Source: Cryptomeria japonica (Eukaryota; Streptophyta; Pinopsida; Cupressales; Cupressaceae). Taken from it: a stretch of DNA of 64,000 nucleotides. Of this stretch, positions 45,970 through 57,487 are shown in pieces (position 1 is the first letter of the stretch; every line of letters begins with the position of its first letter). Location of the stretch: contig NC_081413.1 in NCBI RefSeq assembly GCF_030272615.1, forward strand, positions 601,216,709 to 601,280,708, written 5' to 3'. The notes beneath the pieces are model-generated. The model did not search any database. It was not told the origin of the DNA and saw nothing but the letters and a program-made list of their open reading frames with translations. The translations under genes and the position numbers were made by a program.

Positions 45970-48900
45970 ATGGCATGAAATTCTACTTTTAATCCCTACT
46001 GGAAGTAGAGTCCCAGATTTGATGGTACAAATTACAAAATATGGAAGGAGTGAATGAAGATTCATCTGAGATGTCTTGGAGATGAAGTTTGGGAGATAAC
46101 AAAGAAAGGGTATACACCTCATGATCCTAATTCTGGAACACCGACACCTCTTGATGAGAAAAAGAGAGCTGATAATGATGTCAGAGCGAAAGAAGCATTG
46201 TTAAGTGCCCTATCGGATGAGAAGCTGTTGAATTTCATAGAGCTGGAAAATGGCAAGTAGATCTGGTTGAAGCTTGAAACTCTTTATGAAGGAGACCAAG
46301 TAGTAAAGAATGCAAAACTTGAAGGTTATCGGGTGAGATATGACACTTTAAAAATGGAAGAAGATGAGAAGATAAGTTCTATCATGGGTAGAGTGAATGA
46401 GATTGTCATGGGAATCAAATGCTGTGGTGGAAATGTTAATGAGGATGAGGTTGTTTCAAAGATTCTGAGAGTTCTACCTCCGGCTTACCAAATGAAGGCT
46501 ACTGCAATAAATGAACTCCGGACAATGCCAAATACCCCATTACCAGAGATACATTACTTGGGAAGTTGACTTCTTTTGAGCTTGAGGAGCTTGGAGATCA
46601 GAGTGCTACTAAAACAAAGATTACATTTAGAGCATCTGTCTCTGATAAGCAGAAGATAGATTGGAAGGAGTTATATGCTAAAGATTTGGAAGACATTGAA
46701 AGAGAAGATAGAGAACTTGAAGAGTTGGAAGCCCTAATTGCTAGAAGAATCCCTAAAGGACTGGTTGGAAGTAAGTATGAAGGAAAACTTCCTTTAAATG
46801 TTTTTCATGTAATAAGATTGGTCATTTTTCTTCTAGATGTCCTGAAAGAGCTACTAGGAATCATGAAAGATTTATGAGGAATTATAAACCTAATCCGGAA
46901 TATCAAAGAAAACCTAGATATAGAAGGAAAAAGGATAAATCATGTTACTATGTTGGTGATGATGACTTTGGTATTACTGATGATTTTGATGATGATGAAC
47001 CTGTGAGTGGATTCGGTAAAGGAATCTCCAGTAAAGATTGGGTCTTTATTGCTATTAAGGATGATTCTCTGGAACTTGTCATTGATACAAATCATACTAA
47101 GGAGAAGGTTCTATCTGCTAAAATTGAAGAGAAGGATGAATGGGTTATAGACAGTGTTTTCTCACATCACATGATTGGCGACAAGAGGAAATTCCTGACT
47201 TTGCAAGAATTTGAGGTGGAATAGTCAGATTTGGAGACAACAAGGCATGCATGATCAAAGGCAAAGGAACAATATCCTTGGATGGTAAGACTAATACTAA
47301 CAATGTTTATTATGTTGAAGTTTTGAAGCATAATATTTTGAGTGTAGGTCAGATGGTGGATAGAGGATTTCATTTGCAATTAAAAAATAGAAAATGCAAG
47401 ATTATCAATAGATCTGGTTTGGAAATTGCCTCTGAAACTTAGACCAAAGGAAACATCTTTCATTTGAACTTCGGTGAGAAGGCCTGCTTGATTGTTCAGA
47501 TTGATGAAAGTTGGCTATGACATAAAAGAATGTGTCATGTAAATTTTGATTGCATAGTGAAGATCAATTCTACCCAGTCTATCAGAGATTGTTCAGATTG
47601 ATGAAAGTTGGCTATGGCATAAAAGAATGTGTCATGTAAATTTTGATTGCATAGTGAAGATCAATTCAACCCAGTCTGTCAGAGATTTGCCCAATATTAT
47701 CAAGCCTCATAATCCAGTATGCAGAGAATGCCAAATGGGTAAGCAAGTTAAAACTTCTTTCAGAAGCATACATGATAAATCTAATGAAATTGTTGACCTT
47801 ATTCATACTGATCTATGTGGACTGGAAAAGTCTAAAATTTTTCAAGGTGATAGATACATTATGTTGCTTATTGATGATTACTCTAGAATGATGTGGGTTG
47901 CATTTTTGAAAGAAAAATCATAAGCTCTTGAGAAATTCAAAATTTTCAAAGCTATGGTTGAGACAAAAACATGACTGAAGATAAAATGGTTAAGATCAGA
48001 TCAAGGCAGTGAATTTACATCTAGTGAGTTCAACAATTTTTCTGAGAAGCATGGAATCAAAAGACAATTTTCTTCACCTAGAACTCCACAACAGAATGAA
48101 ATAGTGGAAAGGAAGAACAAAACTATCTTAGATGATGCAAGGTCAATGATGATGGAAGACAAATTGCTTGACATTTATTGGAGAGAAGCTGTCAATACTG
48201 CGGTATACACTTTCAATAGAGTACACATAAAAGGTGATACCGGTAAGACTCCTTATGAATTATGGTTTGGTCATACTCCTACTGTCAGGTATTTCATAAT
48301 TTTTGGAAGTAAATGCTATATTAGAAGAGATGATGCATTAGGGAAATTTGATCCTAGATGTGATGAAGGAATATTTTTGGGTTATTCTACTAAGAGCAAA
48401 GCATATAGATGTTATATAAAAAGACTAAATAGGATAATGGAAAGCATAAATGTCAAAGTGGATCCGCAAGGTAATAATCAAATAAGATCATATGACTATG
48501 GACCGAAAGATGAGATTGTCAGATCAAAACCGGTTGCACAAGAATCAGTTCAGAGCATTGATCTAGTTGCTCCGGTAACATCAGAAAATTCCACAGTGAC
48601 TGTTGATGAGCAGAAAGAGTCAGAAAGTCAAGATAATCCTAAGACTCCTAGGCATGTGAAGCTGAATCATTCTGAAGATTAGTTCATTGGAGACAAAAGG
48701 AAATGCGTGATGACAAGAATAAGGTTAGCTACTAAAGAGGTATGTTTAATTTCTCTAATTGAACCAAAATATTTTATTAAAGCAAGTAAAGATGAGAATT
48801 GGATGAGAGCTATGGAAGAATAATTGAATCAGATAGAAAAGAATAAAACATGGGAATTGGTTCCTAGGCCTAAAGATAAAAATGTTATTGGAACCAAATG

Positions 48901-49580
48901 GGTTTTTAGGAATAAATTAAATGAAGAAGGCTAGGTTGTAAGAAACAAGGCTAGAATGGTTTGAAAAGAATATTCATAGGAAGGAGTTGATTATGATGAA
49001 ACTTATGGTCTGGTTGCAAGGATTGAAGTGGTAAGACTATTTCTTGCTTATGCTACACACAAGAACTACAAGGTATATCAGATGGATGTTAAATGTGCAT
49101 TTTTGAATGGAGATCTTGAGGAGGAAGTCTACATTGAGTAGCTTGATGGAGTTTCATTATCAAAGGACAAGGACATGGTTTGTAGATTAAAGAAAGCTTT
49201 ATATGGATTGAAACAAGCTCCTAGAGCATGGTATGCTAGATTAGATAAATATCTTTCAAAGATCAGTTTTAGCAAAGGTAATGCTGATAGTAACTTATAT
49301 TATAAGGTTGAGCATGATGACATACTGATCATTGAAGTCTTTGTTGATGATATCATTTTTGGAGGAGAAACAATTTTATGCATGAAATTTGCTAATGACA
49401 TGAAGAATGAATTAAAAATGTCTATGATTGGAGAGATGAAATTTTTCTTAGGTTTGTAGATTACTCACACTGATAAAGGTATTATCATTTGTCAAACTAA
49501 ATATGTGAAAGAATTGCTTAAGAAATTTGGTCTTGAAAATTCAAAACCTATTGGTACTCCTATGATAACCAAGAACCTAA
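45970..49580 (+). pseudogene. Copia element 2 gag, protease, integrase and most of RT
   Basis: Gag starts at ATG 45970, with a TGA at codon 3, and includes FDGTNYKIWKE and a zinc knuckle near 46797-46845 (CFSCNKIGHFSSRC). Frameshifts near 46540, 46795 and 47225 break it. Protease reads VIDSVFSHHM: Val replaces the Gly of DSG. Integrase has the H/H/C/C finger (CRECQMGKQ) and acidic residues in HTDLCG, RSDQGSEF and QQNEIVE. A 97-bp tandem duplication (47491-47684) disrupts the finger. RT has YQMDVKCAFLNGDL and the FVDD box (EVFVDDIIFGG). Many stops. The protein words YDETYGLVARIE and LAYATHKNYKVYQ fit the SIRE lineage. Not functional. Confidence 0.8.
47491..47684 (+). repeat. 97-bp tandem duplication in the integrase region
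   Basis: 47491-47587 and 47588-47684 differ at three positions. The length is not a multiple of three, so the duplication also shifts the frame. Confidence 0.9.
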
Positions 49581-50425
49581 TGTAGGAGCATCCTCGGTTC
49601 ATGGCAATCCTGCATCAACCAAACATATTTTCCTTTCTATTTTTTTGTTTGCAGTTTCAACATTTGCTTTTTTTGTGTCCTGGATTTGGCTCACTGGAAC
49701 CTATGGAGTTGGATTCTACTTGAAGACTTGATCATCTTCCTTATTCCCAAACCATAGAGCATTTGGATCATTCTCTGGCATGTTATCACTACCAATTTTC
49801 ATGACAGTTTCTTGTTACCAGTTGATAGTTTTGTGTTACCGGTTGCCTGTACCTTTTTGCTTTGGTGATCTACCAGATCCCTTTCATAGCTTGTAGAGCC
49901 TTGAGCATTGATTCTGATGTTCCTTGGCATGTGGCTGACCTTTTCCCATGATCTACTCTTCATCCTTTGGATTTTCTGGAGGAATTTCTTTGGCGGAGGC
50001 CGACCTTGTGGTTTTACATGTTAGGTCTTGTTCTTCGGATTTTGATCCCTTTTTGGGCTGATCGGATCCCCTTGGATCATATAAATCATTGTAGTTGAGC
50101 ATTATAATGTAATCAAGTAGGGAGAATAATCATAAAGGATAGATCTTGATGTTTGAGGTCCCGGTTGTGACCTATTTTGTACTTTGAGTATGTTTTAGGA
50201 GGCCCGTGAGCTGGTTTTTGTGACCTGGTTGTTATCGGTTGGTTGTAATCAATTTTGATGTTATAATTCAATCTATACTGCATTGTCTCCATCATATATT
50301 TATGTTTCCTTTGTGTTTACTCTTATTGATTGGTCTGGATTGATCTCTTTGATGTCCCTCCTAACCGATGACTGCTTCAAAACCCATCTAGATACAAATC
50401 AATGACTGGTGGATTGTTGTACTTA
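49581..50425. other. Unexplained 845-base segment between RT and RNase H of copia element 2
   Basis: Copia protein similarity stops after PIGTPMITKNLM and resumes near 50430 at DIMNVVCISSRFQSDLRG. The segment shows no coding match, no inverted ends and no target duplication. Words such as TTACCGGTTG resemble LTR sequence in this window. Roughly 100 bases of copia sequence are missing at the site, so it may be a replacement rather than a clean insertion. Confidence 0.5.
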
Positions 50426-51064
50426 ACTTAGACCAGACTGGATATAATGAATGTTGTTTGCATTTCTTCTAGATTTCAATCTGATCTGAGAGGAAGTCAT
50501 GATATTTATTTTGAAAGGATATTCATATATTTGGTAGGAACAACAGATTATGGGTTATGGTATCCAAAGGATGATGATTTCAGATTATGTGCCTATACAG
50601 ACTTAGATTGGGCAAGAGATGTTGATAACTGAAAGAGCACTACAGGTGGTGAATTCTTTCTTGGGAAGAAATTGGTTTCATGACTTAGCAAGAAACAATC
50701 ATACACTTCATTATCTACTACTGAAGTTGAATATGTAGATGCTGCAACTAACTGCACTCAGATCTTATGGATGAAGCAAATGTTGAAAGATATAAGGGTG
50801 AGTTATGACGAGCCTATTGTTATTCACTGCGATAATACTACTATTGTTGATATGTCAAAGAATCTAGTATTTCATTCCAAATCAAAACACATTTCCATAA
50901 GGTATAATTTCTTGAAGGAAAAGGTTGAAGCAAAGGAAGTCAGGTTGGTATATGTGCCTACTAAGGAATAGATTGCAGATATTCTAACAAAACCATTGCT
51001 TAAAGATACTTTTGAATATCTTAGAGATCAGTTGGGGGTCACCACCCCTCCGGTAGAGACTTAG
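50426..51064 (+). pseudogene. Copia element 2, RT end and RNase H
   Basis: Reading gives FERIFIYLVGTTDYGLWYP, YTDLDWARDVDN, STTEVEYVDAATNCTQ, HCDNTTIVDMSKN and KHISIRYNFLKEKVE, the usual end of copia pol. The RNase H acidic residues (TDLDW, TTEVEY, HCDN) are present. Stops occur near 50632 and 50683 and before ADILTKPLL. It ends TPPVET at 51064. Confidence 0.75.
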
Positions 51065-51343
51065 AGATGCAGGGATGCATCAATCCGATGAGCTTATCAG
51101 AAACATCTTCTAATCCAAATTGATGGGATGATGCTGCTTCTTAGGGGGAGTAGTTAGTTGATTGGTTTGGCATCAACCCTTTTTCATTGATGTCAAAGGG
51201 GGAGAGGTGTTCATGTGAAAAACAAATAATCTTAGGGGAGAGATATTTTGTTGTTTCCTAATTGTTTGGGGAGATTGTTGGCATTCCTTGGCACTTGGAT
51301 GTTTTTCACATTCAGTGTTGCCATCAATGCCAAAGGGGGATAT
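51065..51343 (+). other. Copia element 2 3' untranslated region with five purine tracts
   Basis: G-rich purine tracts occur near 51145, 51189, 51235, 51268 and 51331, the last (CAAAGGGGGATAT) touching the LTR. Confidence 0.6.
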
Positions 51344-52498
51344 TGTTGGCAATATGCTGAAATTGTTTATGTGTTGTCATTGATGTCAACACTGTGCTCC
51401 GATTGGATATGATTCTATCCCAGTTATTTGCTGCTATCCTGGTTGGACCTGTTCCGGTTGGACTTGGTTATTAGAGATTTTGATCCGCTATGATCAGATT
51501 AGTTGTTTCAATTTTAGATGGTTATTCAGGATGGTTATATGCTTTTCACATTCAGTTGGTTCATGATTTAGTGCTCTAGAAGCTATCACTTATGTTTCAG
51601 ATTATCGGTTGATATTTCTTGGTACCGATTGGTGATATTCGATGACTTGGTTAAGTGATTTTGTTTTGGCTTATATAAATGGTTCCTAACATGTTGAAGG
51701 CCTTCTTGATCATGTCCTAATTGTTTGGTGGCTTCACATTAGCTGGCGTGATGATTTGGTGATCCTATTTGGATCCGATTGGTTATTTTGTGTTATTTGC
51801 ACTGAGGGTTTCTACCGACTGGTGAAACGCATTGGAATTGGTCTAGTGGAATTTATAGTGGATATAATTGTTTGGGAATTTGAATTAGGTCCATGCTATG
51901 TAATTTATTTCATAATATTGGTTTGGTGGTATTGTGTGATGAAATTTTTGTAATTATGGTTTATGGGTTTAGGGTTTAGCCGATCTTCTTATCAAGGTTG
52001 ATGATCTGTATTTATAGGTGACTTATTCATGTAATTTGGGTATGGTATGGTATGTGATATCAATATGGTTATGTCTGCATTATCAGAGAGGTTTATGTGT
52101 GAACAAGGTCATATCACTCAGTGAAGGGTTGTGAAGGTTTTGGTATTGTAGGGCAGACATTTGTGCTTAACCAAAATTGTATCAAGTATTAGGAGATGCT
52201 ATTTTCATAGTTCATTTTCTTCAGATTGTAGTCTGATGTTTATGTAAGTCAGTGAGACTTTATTTTGTGATGAGAAATGAGCTCTAGGTGGTTGGCCTGA
52301 TTGCAAGTGCAATCCCCATTGTAATTATTCCACACACTGTTGTAGAAGTATTGTCTGACTGTGGGTAGGGTTTCCCACCATGGTATTTCCCTTTACCGAG
52401 TTTTCCATGTCAAAAATATTGGTGTTGTGTGTTATGTGCTTTCATGCTTTATCTTTCACTGTGCTATTTAAATTGTGCTCCGGTAAATGGTTTATTAA
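51344..52498 (+). repeat. Copia element 2, 3' LTR, 3'-truncated
   Basis: It starts TGTTGGCAATATGC and follows the 5' LTR to GGTTTATTAAC, then passes directly into L1 ORF1 sequence. About 77 terminal bases are missing. One 5' LTR stretch is shorter by about 16 bases near the GTTGGACCTGTTCCGGTTG site, and other small indels occur. Confidence 0.8.
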
Positions 52499-52499
52499 C

Positions 52500-52640
52500 C
52501 TTCAAGAAGCTGCCAATGGATTTACCAATGGCCTCAAAAAAAGAAGGCTCCCAAAAATGGAAAGGGAGATTGGGGAGGCAGACCCAAACTAGACAAAAAG
52601 AGAGAGATTTAGTAAGGGGGTTGAAGGAAGAAGTCCAGGG

Positions 52641-52706
<66 letters not shown>

Positions 52707-52872
52707 CCCCAAGTCCACAACTTTTCGAAAATCAAATCACGATCATGAGTAAAGGAATCAATGAAAAAGCCTTTAGCACAAGGGAAAAGATCAATGCCAT
52801 GAGCAACTAGAGGCTTACAAGAATCACTCACCCAACGATGAAGGTGTGGAAGAGAAGGCCAAAACCCATAAT
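52500..52872 (-). pseudogene. L1 ORF1, N-terminal half
   Basis: Minus-strand reading gives HGIDLFPCAKGFFIDSF, DRDLIFEKLWTWGD, then a microsatellite, then KPWTSSFNPLTKSL, VWVCLPNLPFHFWEPSFF and IGKSIGSFLKVN. This is the N-terminal (DUF4283-like) part of plant L1 ORF1. The (GA)30 tract replaces the few residues between WGD and KPWT. The beginning at 52872 touches the target duplication, so the element starts inside ORF1. Confidence 0.7.
52644..52703. repeat. Perfect (GA)30 microsatellite
   Basis: Sixty bases of uninterrupted GA repeats inside the L1 ORF1 sequence. On the minus strand it creates an artificial Ser-Leu run. Confidence 0.95.
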
Positions 52873-52888
52873 ATTTCACTTATTTGTT

Positions 52889-53504
52889 AAATTCATTTCC
52901 AAACCTTAATTTTATACTAAATCTCTATTATATAATTTTTTTTTCAAACTCTAAGTTATCTTCATTAAAAGCAATATTTAAAATATTCATTACATACCTT
53001 ATTTTATTATTATATATCATTAAATCAAATCCAAAGAATTCTAAGATCTTTAACAAGATGCCCAATCTTCATTACAATATAAACATGAAAATATATATTT
53101 TTTGAATAAGAGACACATTTGCATTAGGTTCCTGCCATAATGTTTTTGTATTAAAGTTGAAACTTGTGAATTGTAGTAATAATATTAAAATATTGACATT
53201 GTTAAATAATAATTTAGAATTCTTTAAATAATAATTGCAGCCATAATATAGTAAATCTTTTGACAAATAGTATTGAATAAAGTTTAGTGCATTGAAGCAT
53301 AATGCTTTTCCTGAGTAAGTTAATCAAAGATGCATTGCATCTAGTTCATCGGTAAAATTTATAACATATTTCTTAGTTAAACAACATTGTCAAAATACTA
53401 ATTTCTACATGTAACAAATACTAGATATGTATAGTAAAGGTTTTGCTAAAAAAAAGTAAGTAAAATTAGAATTAAAGCTCCATGTAGAAAAAAAATTAAT
53501 CATT
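52889..53504. other. AT-rich DNA without recognisable content
   Basis: No coding or repeat structure is seen apart from poly-A/T runs. Confidence 0.4.
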
Positions 53505-53990
53505 GGCCTATGAATAGGCCGAATAGAGTTGATCCTCTTAAGAAGCAGAAGGATAATGTGATATGGCAGAGACCAGTTGTGGAATGGATTAAAATCAATT
53601 TTGATGGGGTCTCAAAAGGAAATCTAGGGCCTTCAAGAGTAGGGTGTATTGCAAGAGATGAATTTGGAAATATATTAACAATTGGAGTGCAAAAATTAGC
53701 AGAAGGATCAAACAATGAGGTGGAAGTACAGGTTGTGCTTCTTGCGATCAATTTGGCATGTAAATTATCAGTTTCAAAGCTAAATTTGAAAGGTGATCCA
53801 TAGATAGTTGTAGATGTTATATCGAAGGGAGAAGCATAGAGTTGGAAATCAAATAAGTTTATTAAAATAATAAATAACAAATTGTATTCCTTTCAAGATT
53901 TTAAAGTCTCACACATTCCAAGGGATGGTAATTAAGATGCAAACTTATTATCAAATTGAGGTTGCACATTTAATGAAGAAAAATGACTGA
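53505..53990 (+). pseudogene. LINE RNase H domain, copy 1
   Basis: Reading gives KINFDGVSKGNLGPSRVG, then VEVQVVLLAINLACKL, LNLKGDP, and SHIPRDGN with DANLLSN. These are the D, E, D and D motifs of the RNase H domain at the end of plant LINE ORF2. Stops follow LKGDP, KGEA and DGN. No RT is found upstream, so the copy is 5'-truncated. It starts near an imperfect palindrome, GGCCTATGAATAGGCC. Confidence 0.7.
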
Positions 53991-54392
53991 ATTGGTGGGA
54001 TGATCTATGTGGCATACAATTGGAAGAGGAAGAAGATGTGGGTAGGGTGTTGTGACATGAATGCAATTGGAGTTTCATGGCAAGTCATGGAGTATGAAGT
54101 GGCTCTCTTCAACCTTAGGGATGTCATATCAAGGTGTCCTTCATGATGAAATTGTAGAAGTGCAATACACCATTGGTGTCATTCAAATTGATGGTGAGGT
54201 GATATCTTAGCTGAAAGAGGATGGTAAATTGTACAAGTTATTAAGGTGTGGTAGGGAATGGATGGTACTGTGTATTGGTGGTGTGGCATGCTAGATTTAA
54301 GTTGGTGAGATAAATTTAATTCATCACCCTTGAGAGAAGCACTTGGTATTGATAGTAGAAGGTGAGTATTACTGGTAAGTGGCAGGTTTTCA

Positions 54393-54990
54393 ATGGAGGC
54401 AAAAATTTTCCTCATTACAACCAAGCAACAACTAGCGTTCATGGGGGAAATTTCAGAGGAGAGAATGTGTAATGTTCTTAAGATAGAGGATCCACAATTA
54501 TTGCAAATGGTGCATGTGTTCCTAGGAAGCGAGTATATGAATTCGATGTTCAGAAATCAAATGAATGCAAATTTGACTTCTATTTTCTTCACTTGTGATT
54601 TGAAACTTGAAAAAAAGGAAGATGTAAAGTGGGTAATGAGAGAATGTGTGAAGGAAGAGTGGAAGTATCAAATGGATACTTTCTTGGCTATGACCCAACC
54701 AAGAGAAGGGTTTTTGATAATGAGTGGAGAATGGTTGCACATTGTAGAGTTTGTCTCGCCTTTGAGGTCATTCATCTTGTGGGGAGCGAACACTAACAAA
54801 GAAGAACCTTGAGGGGAGTCGCAAGTGAGATGGAGCTACTTAAAGGATTACTTGCAGCATAGGGAGAAAGTGTTGTAAGATTTGGGTCTGGATGAAACCA
54901 AGAAAGACAAATAGAAGAATGACTTTAAAAAGGAGGATTACTTGCTCAACTGTGGAAAGCCAAGAGAACAAGCCCCATATGAGTATACTT
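54393..54990 (+). pseudogene. Extra ORF downstream of LINE RNase H, copy 1
   Basis: ATG 54393 opens 139 codons beginning MEAKIFLITTKQQLAFMGEI; after a TGA at 54810 the same frame continues recognisably to about 54990. It aligns with the ORF at 57488 (MEANFTLKTKNQLYPFLGEV), each about 400 and 310 bases after an RNase H domain. Shared features are the MEA start, a K-QL-F-GE block, DLKLEKK or LELGDS, and a G-EF/W-H-FV-P-F stretch. I do not recognise the family. Confidence 0.55.
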
Positions 54991-55138
54991 CCTTATTTTG
55001 ATCTTTTGTTGAGTTAGTAGGGTATGTTGATGTCGTAGGTAGGGTCTTCTTTACATGATAACTATATTTTAGACAGAATTGGGTCATGGACTATGTTTTT
55101 TGATGATTGTAATAGTGTGGAACTAGTATTTTGGTCAA

Positions 55139-56386
55139 AAGTTGAGTTTTGTGATGACTATTATGGTATATGTGGATGAAGCCACTGATATGTGTAATAG
55201 CCTAAAAATGGTCATCTAAACCATGGGCCCCTAATCTCAACAATGTCACCAAGGTCCTAACCAAAGGCAATTAAATCAATCTTGAGCACACAATTAATTC
55301 CTAAAATCATCAAATGTCACATGGCAAATCAATCACTCAATATTAATTAAATATTTATTTAATTAATTAATCATTCCAAGTAAATCATTTTAAACAATTA
55401 TCTTATTTATTTTAATTAAATATCCTAGCATATTTAATTAAATAAATCAAATTGCCATAAATCTTCAAAAAAGGAAACAAATCAAGAAAGAGGAATTAAT
55501 TTAAATCAATTAAATCAATTGAGCATAAATCTTCAAAAAAGGAAACAAATCAAGAAAGAGGAATTAATTTAAATGAAATAAATCAATTGAGCACAAATCT
55601 TCAAAAATGGAAATAAATCAAAAAAGGAATTAATTGACAAAAAAGAATTAAAATTTGAGAAAAGAAATCAATTAGAGATAATCTTGAAAAACACAAATTA
55701 AAAATTGATAGATAATCTCAAAGAAAGCAATTAAAACAATTGAATATCAAAACTGAATGAAATAGAGAATAAATCAGTTTTTTTCTGATTTTAATGTTAA
55801 TTTTAGTTCAATTTCCTTTAAATCGGGTTTTTCTTGATTTAATCTTAATTTTAGTTCAATTTCCTTTAAAACTGAGAAAAGCATCCAATCACATCAATTC
55901 ACCTGGATTGTGCTTCCTCTTGGAAAATCTTGACCGCTCATCATCAGTTGATCTTAGCTGTTGGTTTCTTTCTGAATTTTCTATAAATTCAGGCTCATCT
56001 CTCATTCAAAGAGAGGCTGGAGAATATATTGTTATTATACTGTTTTTGCTCTAGGATTTCATTGATATATTGCATATTAATTATTTCATATTAATTAAAT
56101 CATTTAGTTTAATATTGCAAAAATATTGTTAGATTAATATTGCATCCATCTAGCATTCATCATGTTCATATAGATAAAATCCTTCATCTTGATGTTGTCT
56201 AGTCACTGGTATTGCTAAATAATCTGAGAGCAATCTTATACTCGCATCTTTTAGAAGGCAATGGGTCAATTTGTTATGGTTTATTTATTCATTGATTATA
56301 TCTTATTAACCATGCATGTAATGACTTGATTGAAGTTGAGTTTTGTGATGACTATTATGGTATATGTGGATGAAGCCACTGATATG
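55139..56386. repeat. Perfect 54-bp direct repeats around a 1.14-kb LTR-like segment
   Basis: 55139-55192 and 56333-56386 are identical. The segment between (55193-56332) is AT-rich, starts TGTAATAGCC, has TATAAATTC at 55982-55990 and CTGAGAGCAA near 56225. It resembles Tat-type LTRs such as 60462-61994 in style, not in exact sequence. A typical LTR insertion leaves five bases, not 54. Confidence 0.6.
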
Positions 56387-56596
56387 CATACTTATTTTAT
56401 GTAAATTTCTACTTCAGTATCAATATAATCAAATATTTATCGATTAAAAAATAAATTTAAATTATTAAATTTAAATTAATTAATATATATATTATAATAA
56501 TGATTATATAATTATAATAGCTAAATAAATATTTAATTAATGAAATATAATAATAATTATGATAACTAGTATCATGTATAATTATACATGCAATAA

Positions 56597-56642
56597 TAAA
56601 TCTATATAATAATAATAGTAATAATAATAATAATAATAATAA
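56597..56642. repeat. (AAT)n microsatellite
   Basis: Interrupted AAT repeats end at the start of LINE copy 2. It may be the 3' tail of LINE copy 1; copy 2 also ends in AAT repeats near 58400. Confidence 0.7.
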
Positions 56643-56699
56643 TGACCCATTCATGGTTTGGGAAGGGTTAATCCTTACCTCAAGGGTAATGAGGACTCA

Positions 56700-57176
56700 A
56701 GTGGGGTGTGGATGGTATTGGAGAAAGGATGGATAAAAATCAATTTTGATGGAGCTTCTCGGGGAAATCCAGGGATTTCAGGTGCAAGGTGTGTAGCTTG
56801 TGATGAGAATGGAAAAGTGCTATTCAAAAGGGCTTAGAGATTGCAAGATGGTAGGAATAACAAGGCCAAGGCACAGGCTACCTTGTTGGGGTTAGAATTA
56901 GCTAACGACATGAAAATCCCGAAGGTACATCTAGAAGGGGACTAAAAAATTGTAGTGGAAGCAATTGTGAAGGGGGCCTCACCTAGCTAGAGAATTAACA
57001 ATTTTATTTCGATTATTTGTTCAAAATTTTTATCCTTCCAAGACTTTAGGATATCCCACATTAGGAGAGCAGGAAATGGGGTGGCAGACCTGGTGTCAAA
57101 TGTGGCCTGTGAGTTGGATAGGTTTTCCATGAAATGGTGGGGTGGTGATGGTACAAGTGTGCATTGGCCACCTTAA
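56700..57176 (+). pseudogene. LINE RNase H domain, copy 2
   Basis: Reading gives GWIKINFDGASRGNPGISG, LLGLELANDMKIPKVHLEGD and RISHIRRAGNGVADLVSN. The first, third and fourth acidic positions are kept; Gln stands near the usual Glu. Stops follow KRA, LEGD and SPS. It is more typical in sequence than copy 1 and clearly of the same family. No RT lies upstream. Confidence 0.75.
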
Positions 57177-57487
57177 TGAATTTGAAATTGAGTTATTAAT
57201 GTGATAATAATTTATTCATCCACCAGATGTCAAGAATGCTTAAGTCGCGTGATCAGGTGACTGTTGATGGCTCGCATGGTTTTGATAGAATTCCTTAAAT
57301 GCCATGTCCAGAGTTGACCTGGGCAAAAGGGTGGAGGGAAGAGAGGGACAAGTCATTCATTACGGAGGAATTACAAGTTGAGTGAGCATTTACTTGCACT
57401 CACTGCCTGAAAAGTTAGTAATTCATTCCTTGTTGCAGCTATGTGTTGGCAGAGTGAGGAGTGGCAAGACAAAGCTGCAGAGTGGCC

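Larger units (their letters stand above)
44706..52498 (+). mobile_element. SIRE/Maximus-like copia element inserted in the L1 copy
   Basis: LTR (1209 bases), iMet-type primer site, gag-pol, repeated polypurine tracts, LTR lacking its last 77 bases or so. The LTRs are visibly diverged (roughly 88-90 percent). The 3' LTR end and an estimated 60 bases of adjoining L1 are lost, so no target duplication remains; the left flank is ATGTC. Confidence 0.8.
43964..52888 (-). mobile_element. Short L1-type LINE (ORF1 only) with 16-bp target duplication, split by copia element 2
   Basis: ATTTCACTTATTTGTT occurs at 43964-43979 and again, perfectly, at 52873-52888. Between them, on the minus strand, lie ORF1 sequence (52872-52500, then 44705 to about 44113) and a 3' end finishing in a short A-rich tail (T-run at 43978-43985 on the plus strand). 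ORF2 is absent. Without the copia insertion the element is about 1.1 kb. Confidence 0.7.

Noticed and set aside
52464-52879. Ser-Leu repeat protein on the minus strand
   Set aside because: The repeat comes from the (GA)30 microsatellite; the flanking residues belong to L1 ORF1.
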